DNA of 64,000 nucleotides from Chloroflexota bacterium. GTDB taxonomy: Bacteria > Chloroflexota > Chloroflexia > Chloroflexales > Herpetosiphonaceae. Both the position numbers and the translations under genes were made by a program. The notes below the pieces were generated by a model that had not been told where the DNA came from, did not search any database, and saw nothing but the letters and a program-made list of their open reading frames with translations. Shown here one piece after another: positions 59,556 to 64,000 of this stretch (its first letter is position 1; the number at the start of each line of letters is the position of its first letter). The DNA lies in the NCBI GenBank assembly GCA_020161265.1, contig JAIUOC010000009.1:62001-126000 (forward strand). Reading direction: 5' to 3'.

Positions 59556-60455
59556 TTACTCCCAACGATAACTATTAAAACGTTCGCTGCTATAGCTTTT
59601 GCCAGCGTGATCAAAGGCCAGCGCCGCAAAAGCAGGGTGCTGATTAATCCAAGCTAAGCCAGGTTCAATGCCCAGCAACACCACAATTTTGGCGGCTACC
59701 TCGGCTTGCGCTGCACTGGGCGCAATCACGGTGGCACTCAACACATCGCTCGTACTTGGTGCGCCTGTGCGCGGGTCGATTAAGTGATGTTGCCAGCGAT
59801 CGCCTTTGCGCCAGCGCCGATAATCAACTCCTGAGGTTGCCACACCGCCAGTTGCAAACCAGATCATGGCTTCACGCTGCTGGGTGCGTGGGTTTGGCAC
59901 GCCAACAGCCCAAGCCAAGCCATCTTGGCGCTGGCCTGCGGTTGCCAAATCGCCACCGACATCAACCAAGCAGGCCGCTTGCGTTGCGAATTGCTGAGCG
60001 GTTCGATCGGCGGCCCAACCCTTGGCAATGCCACCCAAATCAAGGGCGGTATCACGGGCTAGTTGCACCAAACGACCTTGATCGCGGCGGGAAATTGCCA
60101 GCCATGCTTGTGGCTGATAGTGCCAAGCCTGTGGTTGGTTGAGCGCGTTGCTCAACAATTCAAATGAGCGGTCATAGCCAGCATGCAAAAGCGCGGGCAG
60201 CAGGGTTGGCACAACTAAGCCTTTGCTCCAAGCGGCGGCATCGAGCGCCAAACCCAGCACTTCCCACAGGGTTTCGCTGACTGCCAGTGGCCGACCAGCC
60301 CGCTGATTGAGCCGCATCAATTCGCTATTTGAGCGAAAACGGCTTAGCGTTTGCTCCCAAGCCTCAAACCATTGTGGCACTGCCGCAAGATCGATTGACT
60401 GATCGCTAAGCACTGCCACCTCGCAACCCATTGCCCGAAAGATCAATTCGCCCAT
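59556..60455 (-). CDS. apbE: FMN transferase ApbE
   Basis: FAD:protein FMN transferase of about 299 aa, which attaches FMN through a phosphodiester bond to Ser/Thr of extracytoplasmic redox proteins. Motifs: FRAMGCEVAV at the N-terminus, SRFRSNSELMRLN, LDLGGIAKGWAADR (about 142-155), DVGGDLATAG, VATSGVDYRRW and HHLIDPRTGAPSTSDVLSATVIAPSAAQAE. A clear signal peptide is not visible, so it may act in the cytosol or be exported another way. No target motif DxxTGAT is evident in the partners encoded here. It starts 9 nt after the Pro/Ala-rich gene and its stop overlaps the ferric-reductase-like gene's start region. Confidence 0.92.
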   Translation of the reverse strand: MGELIFRAMGCEVAVLSDQSIDLAAVPQWFEAWEQTLSRFRSNSELMRLNQRAGRPLAVSETLWEVLGLALDAAAWSKGLVVPTLLPALLHAGYDRSFELLSNALNQPQAWHYQPQAWLAISRRDQGRLVQLARDTALDLGGIAKGWAADRTAQQFATQAACLVDVGGDLATAGQRQDGLAWAVGVPNPRTQQREAMIWFATGGVATSGVDYRRWRKGDRWQHHLIDPRTGAPSTSDVLSATVIAPSAAQAEVAAKIVVLLGIEPGLAWINQHPAFAALAFDHAGKSYSSERFNSYRWE

Positions 60456-60464
60456 AAAGCACCT

Positions 60465-60920
60465 TTAGCGTGATGAACGAGTGTTGCGTGATGGTGCAGC
60501 AGGAGCGGCTGGCGCTGGCGCTGGCACGGCGGTCGGTACGGGCGCAACTTGACGGGGAGCGGCTGGCTGCGGCGCTGCTTGGCTGGGCGCATTGCCACTG
60601 CCACTACCGGTTGCTGGCTCACTTGGTACACTCTGGTTGGGTGCGCTTGGCTGAGTGCTGCCACCAGCGCTATCATTGGGAATGCGAATAATGCGATGGC
60701 CATTGCGGGTCAGTGGTGCAACCGTTGGCAGCGCTGGTAACTCAACTTGTGGTGCTTCGGCTACCGCCACAATTGGCTCAGGCGTGGCAAGTTCGGCACT
60801 GAAATCGACCGCTTGTTGATTGGAAAGCACTGCCCAGCCAGTGAGGGTCGCCGCGATTGCGGCAACACTCATGCTGGTATTGAGCATCAAACTGCTACGA
60901 CGTTTTGGTGAATTGCTCAT
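60465..60920 (-). CDS. Pro/Ala-rich membrane-anchored protein
   Basis: 151 aa. One hydrophobic helix near residues 14-32 (NTSMSVAAIAATLTGWAVL) after a basic start, so anchored with the C-terminus outside. The rest is low-complexity Pro/Ala/Thr (APAPAAPAAPSRNTRSSR at the end, AAPQPAAPRQVAPVPTAVP before). No domain recognised. It lies between the PepSY gene (12-nt gap) and apbE (9-nt gap), so it is part of the redox operon; it may be a linker to the wall or a partner. The ATG has AAGGAAAC 6 nt upstream. Confidence 0.7.
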   Translation of the reverse strand: MSNSPKRRSSLMLNTSMSVAAIAATLTGWAVLSNQQAVDFSAELATPEPIVAVAEAPQVELPALPTVAPLTRNGHRIIRIPNDSAGGSTQPSAPNQSVPSEPATGSGSGNAPSQAAPQPAAPRQVAPVPTAVPAPAPAAPAAPSRNTRSSR

Positions 60921-60932
60921 CGTGTTGTTTCC

Positions 60933-61886
60933 TTAGTTATCATCATCTTTTTTATCGTCGTCGTCTTTTTTATCATCGTCTTTGTGGTCGTCATCGCTAC
61001 CACTATTGCTGTCACCACCATGGTCGTCATTGACATCATCGCTGCCATTGTCGTCGCTGCCACTGTCGTCGCTGCTACCAGACTCAACCTTGGCATAGAC
61101 CACGCTGCCACTGTAGGCATCGACATAGACCCGACTATCGTTGGCAAAACGCACTTCGTAGACCAACGCGCCATGTTCTTCTTCCAACTCGACTTTGATC
61201 ACCGTGCCGCCACCAAGATAGGCCACCGCCGCACTCGCAGCAGCATCGGGCGAGATTGTGCTTGGTGCTGGGGCGTTGGTTGGAGCAGGAGCCTGGGTTG
61301 GCGGTGCAACCGCAGTATTGGCCAAAACCGCGCCAGTGTTGGCATCGATATAGACCAAGCCGCGATCCAGCCGTGCTTCGTAAGCAGGTGTACCAGCATA
61401 ATTAACTAACTCTGGCGTGGCCAATAAGCTGGCTCCAGGTGCAGCGGCCAAAGCCAATTGGCCAGCTTGCTCGGCTGAAATTGCATATTGCGGCGCATTC
61501 GAGCGTTCAACCGGAGCTTGGGTTGGTTGGGCTGGAGCTTGCGCAACGGGTTGGGCCGCTGGTACTTGAGCAACTGGTTGTTGTGCCGGAGCAGGCTCAC
61601 GCACCACAATTGGCTCTTGCAAACGGGCATTGGCCTCGTCGATCGTGCGATTGGCTTCTTCAATCCGCTGGCTGGCTTCCAATAATTGTTGTTGATAGGC
61701 TTGATCGCTGGCCGTTGCAGTTGCTTGTACATCACCATCGCTGATTACATTTGGTACAGTGTTATCCATACCTGCAGCCAATTCAATTGGGCTAGGCTGA
61801 GCCAACGAACGAACCACGCCAACCACAATCGCCAAAACAAAAGTTGTCAGTACGGCGGCAAGTAAAAGTGCAAACTTGGGTTTCAT
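60933..61886 (-). CDS. PepSY-domain membrane protein with acidic C-terminal tail
   Basis: 317 aa. N-terminal membrane helix (about 6-27, ALLLAAVLTTFVLAIVVGVV), a Gln/Pro-rich coiled linker (about 60-130), two PepSY domains (YAISAEQAGQLALAAAPGASL to about 190, and TISPDAAASAAVAYLGGG to about 270), each ending in DAxxG (YIDANTGAVLAN, YVDAYSGSVVYAK), and a low-complexity Asp/Ser/Lys tail of about 48 residues. PepSY domains are found in membrane redox and peptidase-inhibitor proteins. Start ATG 61886 has AGGAGG 5 nt upstream; the open frame continues to 61982 but no start there has a ribosome site. First gene of the redox operon. Confidence 0.82.
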   Translation of the reverse strand: MKPKFALLLAAVLTTFVLAIVVGVVRSLAQPSPIELAAGMDNTVPNVISDGDVQATATASDQAYQQQLLEASQRIEEANRTIDEANARLQEPIVVREPAPAQQPVAQVPAAQPVAQAPAQPTQAPVERSNAPQYAISAEQAGQLALAAAPGASLLATPELVNYAGTPAYEARLDRGLVYIDANTGAVLANTAVAPPTQAPAPTNAPAPSTISPDAAASAAVAYLGGGTVIKVELEEEHGALVYEVRFANDSRVYVDAYSGSVVYAKVESGSSDDSGSDDNGSDDVNDDHGGDSNSGSDDDHKDDDKKDDDDKKDDDN

Positions 61887-61931
61887 CAGAGCCTCCTGTT
61901 GTTTGAATAACTGACCCAAGCATAGCAACTG

Positions 61932-61986
61932 TTTCTTGGAATATTCTTGACCAAGCTTGTGAATTTTCCAAGAATCTTCCAAGAAT
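61932..61986. promoter_or_regulatory. Candidate operator: two 11-bp-spaced repeat pairs in the divergent spacer
   Basis: TTCCAAGAAT occurs at 61966-61975 and 61977-61986 (11-bp period). Its reverse complement occurs as TTTCTTGGAA at 61932-61941 and ATTCTTGACC at 61943-61952, also 11 bp apart. Direct repeats with an 11-bp period are the classic recognition form for OmpR/PhoB regulators, and such a regulator is encoded 600 bp away (62588). The two pairs face each other between the PepSY start (61886) and the DUF2231 start (62036), fitting control of both directions. Confidence 0.7.
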
Positions 61987-62035
61987 TAATTATTAGAGTA
62001 AGAGCATCACTTTTATGGTTTATTGGAGGTTGCTC

Positions 62036-62578
62036 ATGACCGATCTAGCCCAATATCACCCATTGTTGGTCCATGCTCCATTGATGCTGTTGCCCACAGC
62101 AATTTTATTGCGCGTGTTACACTTGATTTGGCCCAAGGCTGGCTTTCGCATAACCGCAATTCTCTTATTGGTGGCTGGGGTTGGGCTGGGAATTTTATCC
62201 GAGGAAAGTGGCGAGGCTGCTGAGCATGCCGCCGAAGCGCGATCGGCCAATGTTGAAGCCATTCAAGCAACTGGCACCATTCCGGAAATGTTTGGTGAAG
62301 GCTCACTTTTAGAGACCCATGCCTCCTTGGCTGAAACCACCGTCATCGTCTTTATGCTGTTGCTGATTAGCGAAGCGATGTTGCTATTCCTAAGTCAACC
62401 ATTGTTCGCCCGCTGGCGTGGATCTTTCAGCTTGCCAAGCGGCTTGCACAAACCTTTGGAAATTGGCTGGGTGGTCGTTGGAGTTGCAGCGATCGCTTTG
62501 GTGGTTTTAACTGGCCATTATGGTGGTAAGCTGGTCTATGAGCATGGGATTGGCGTTTCATTGAGTGCAATGCAATAA
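62036..62578 (+). CDS. DUF2231 membrane protein
   Basis: 180 aa. Four hydrophobic helices: HPLLVHAPLMLLPTAILLRVLHL (about 8-30), ITAILLLVAGVGLGIL, VIVFMLLLISEAMLLFL and IGWVVVGVAAIALVVLTGHYGG. His residues in the first helix (HPLLVHAP) and the last (LTGHYGG) are the conserved candidates for heme or metal in DUF2231 proteins, often next to cytochromes. The ATG has GGAGG 7 nt upstream. Read divergently from the PepSY operon and 9 nt ahead of the response regulator. Confidence 0.85.
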   Translation: MTDLAQYHPLLVHAPLMLLPTAILLRVLHLIWPKAGFRITAILLLVAGVGLGILSEESGEAAEHAAEARSANVEAIQATGTIPEMFGEGSLLETHASLAETTVIVFMLLLISEAMLLFLSQPLFARWRGSFSLPSGLHKPLEIGWVVVGVAAIALVVLTGHYGGKLVYEHGIGVSLSAMQ

Positions 62579-62587
62579 GGAACGAGC

Positions 62588-63268
62588 ATGCGGGTGTTGC
62601 TAATTGAAGATGATCGCAAATTGGCCCGCTTGATTGAGCGAGCCCTGCGCGATGAACATCATCAGGTTGATCTGGCTTACGAGGGCGATAGTGGCTTGGA
62701 TATGGCGCTGCATGGTATGTATGATGTGGCAGTGATCGATTGGATGTTGCCTGAGCGCGATGGTCCCAGCATTTGTCGGGCAATTCGCGCCGCCAAACTC
62801 AACACCAGGTTGCTTTTATTGACCGCACGGAGCCAAATTGAAGATCGGGTCACGGGCTTGGATAGCGGAGCCGACGATTATTTGAGCAAACCATTTGCCT
62901 TTGAGGAATTGTTGGCGCGAGTACGAGCTTTGGGGCGGCGCTTCAACAGCAATCTAAGCAGCGAAGAATTACGCTCAGGCGAGGTTGTGCTTGATCTGCG
63001 GGCGCACACGGCGCGGCGAGCCAATCAGCAGCTCGATTTAACCGCTACCGAATGGAATTTGCTCGAATGTTTGATTCGCAATAGCAACCAAGCCCTGAGT
63101 CGCCAACAATTGCTTGATTATGTCTGGTCGTATGAGCGTGATGTGCAACCATCGATGGTTGATGTCTATATCTCATACCTGCGGCGCAAACTTGAGCAAC
63201 CAGCCAAACGTGATCCGATTCAAACCGTGCGAGGGGTTGGCTATCGTTGGGTGAGCGACAATGCTTAA
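62588..63268 (+). CDS. OmpR/PhoB-family response regulator
   Basis: 226 aa. Receiver: VLLIEDDRKLARLIERAL (Asp pair at 8-9), phosphoacceptor Asp52 in VAVIDWMLPERDGPSI, TARSQIEDRVTGLDSGADDYLSKPFAFEELLARV (Lys of the KPF motif). C-terminal winged helix: LTATEWNLLECLIRNSNQALSRQQLLDYVW, MVDVYISYLRRKLE, IQTVRGVGYRWV. Overlaps the histidine kinase start by 8 nt. The candidate 11-bp-period operator upstream of this operon is the likely target. Confidence 0.95.
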   Translation: MRVLLIEDDRKLARLIERALRDEHHQVDLAYEGDSGLDMALHGMYDVAVIDWMLPERDGPSICRAIRAAKLNTRLLLLTARSQIEDRVTGLDSGADDYLSKPFAFEELLARVRALGRRFNSNLSSEELRSGEVVLDLRAHTARRANQQLDLTATEWNLLECLIRNSNQALSRQQLLDYVWSYERDVQPSMVDVYISYLRRKLEQPAKRDPIQTVRGVGYRWVSDNA

Positions 63269-64000
63269 TCGATTGCGTTGGCGCTTAACCTTAATTTACG
63301 CTTGCACTGCTTTGCTGCTGTTGGCGGCAGTTGGCGGTAGCGTTTATTGGATGACAGTGCGCTATTTTCGCTTTGCCACCGAACGGGCCTTGCTCGAACG
63401 CATGACCTTGGAATTTGAGCAATTGGCCGCGCCCTTGCCGCCTGCCCTGCAAGCCTATCGCCCTCAGCAATTGCCCGATGAACGCCCAGTTGATAATGGG
63501 ACACTTGCCAGTACGTTCGTTTTCACGATCGACCAAAACGGCCAAGTCTTCAACCCCAATCCGTGGAACCCGCCAATTCAGCCTGATCAAGCGGCGATTG
63601 AGGCGGCTAAGGCCGGCAAACTTGATCTGCGCACCATCAACTTGGCTGATGGAACCCAAGTCGCTTTGTTGACTGAAAAATTGACTCGAAGCGATGGCCC
63701 AGCTTTTTTGCAAGTTGGGCGCGTGCTCAACGAGCAAGAAGCGGCGTTAAGCACCTTGTTAAAAGGCCTAGTTGCTTTGTGGGCTGGGAGTGTGGTGGTT
63801 TTGGGCTGGTTTGGTTGGTGGTTGGCCGGGCGATCATTGCGGCCTGCCCAACAAGCTTGGGAGCGCCAACAAGCCTTTATCGCCAACGCCAGCCATGAAT
63901 TGCGTGCCCCGCTGACCTTGATGCGAGCCAGCAGCGAAATTGCCCTGCGTGAATCGACCGACCCTGCCGAGCAACAGGAATTGCTTGAAGATATTTTGGC
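63261..64000 (+). CDS. Sensor histidine kinase, 3' truncated by the window
   Basis: 246 codons are present. Start ATG 63261 overlaps the regulator stop by 8 nt. Two membrane helices (about residues 7-30 and 168-188, LVALWAGSVVVLGWFGWWLAG) flank an extracytoplasmic domain of about 130 residues with ASTFVFTIDQNGQVFNP. The HisKA box NASHELRAPLTLMRA is near residue 210 (phosphoacceptor His). The ATPase domain lies outside the window. Cognate kinase of the preceding regulator. Confidence 0.92.
   Translation, partial: MLNRLRWRLTLIYACTALLLLAAVGGSVYWMTVRYFRFATERALLERMTLEFEQLAAPLPPALQAYRPQQLPDERPVDNGTLASTFVFTIDQNGQVFNPNPWNPPIQPDQAAIEAAKAGKLDLRTINLADGTQVALLTEKLTRSDGPAFLQVGRVLNEQEAALSTLLKGLVALWAGSVVVLGWFGWWLAGRSLRPAQQAWERQQAFIANASHELRAPLTLMRASSEIALRESTDPAEQQELLEDIL

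Noticed and set aside
60933..61886. FMN acceptor motif in the PepSY protein (DANTGAV) as ApbE target
   Set aside because: The accepted target motif needs GAT/GAS after the Thr/Ser; here the last position is Val, and DAxTGxV is a normal end of PepSY domains.
62588..64000. Two-component system as control of the GT87-type or VWA genes
   Set aside because: Those genes lie beyond the redox operon; the candidate operator is only in the divergent spacer next to the PepSY gene, so the redox operon is the better target.

Overview
The window reads as chromosomal DNA of a filamentous Chloroflexota bacterium, most likely Herpetosiphon or a close relative. This is an inference from moderate GC, a cell-wall gene set without lipid A genes (PASTA-type class A PBP, LytR-CpsA-Psr protein), type 2 IPP isomerase, a T-box before a dimeric-type glycyl-tRNA synthetase, DUF5656 and DUF2231 membrane proteins, and many short palindromic intergenic repeats. 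No 16S gene is present to confirm it. I see no IS element, prophage, CRISPR array or origin. Most genes are housekeeping or hypothetical membrane genes in short operons.

Region 1 (1-19.5 kb, + strand): truncated NYN nuclease, fni, GNAT, PASTA PBP1, surE joined directly to a PP2C-like pseudophosphatase with a membrane span and sensor-like C-terminus, ychF, a leucine-rich repeat protein, phosphohexomutase, a DUF899 protein, a XerC/D recombinase, then a complete glycine T-box leader and glyQS, an RsbR-like STAS protein and an NAD-dependent epimerase.

Region 2 (19.6-38.9 kb, mostly - strand): a small membrane protein, tsaC with a DUF5656 protein, an LCP enzyme carrying an anti-sigma-type zinc finger, a stress-type signalling operon (RsbT-like kinase, RsbX/SpoIIE-like phosphatase, GAF/GAF/PAS histidine kinase), purM, mutS, tRNA-Trp, tyrA, a membrane protein, aroC, a TPR/zinc-ribbon membrane protein, a GT4 glycosyltransferase and a secreted calcium-binding repeat protein.

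Region 3 (39.3-54.2 kb, mostly + strand): a VOC protein, a zinc-ribbon protein with a lipoprotein, a sirtuin (-), a DegP-like protease, a LuxR regulator, rsmA (-), a STAS protein, a GT39-like glycosyltransferase, tRNA-Leu and tRNA-Gly, a YtxH-like protein, a cinA homologue with a degenerate C-terminal domain, two membrane proteins, the conserved dnaX-ybaB-recR cluster and a Roadblock/LC7 protein.

Region 4 (54.3-64 kb): an AT-rich GT87-type gene that looks foreign, a large VWA membrane protein, and a flavin/heme membrane redox operon (PepSY protein, Pro/Ala-rich anchored protein, ApbE, ferric-reductase-like protein). It is divergent from DUF2231-OmpR regulator-histidine kinase. The divergent spacer carries two pairs of 11-bp-spaced repeats facing each other, a strong candidate operator for the adjacent regulator.

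The most checkable regulatory result is the T-box: its specifier GGC and its UGGA bulge match the anticodon GCC and the U73 discriminator of the tRNA-Gly gene 32 kb away in the same window. The best candidates for an undescribed system are the redox operon with its operator and the surE-pseudophosphatase pair.
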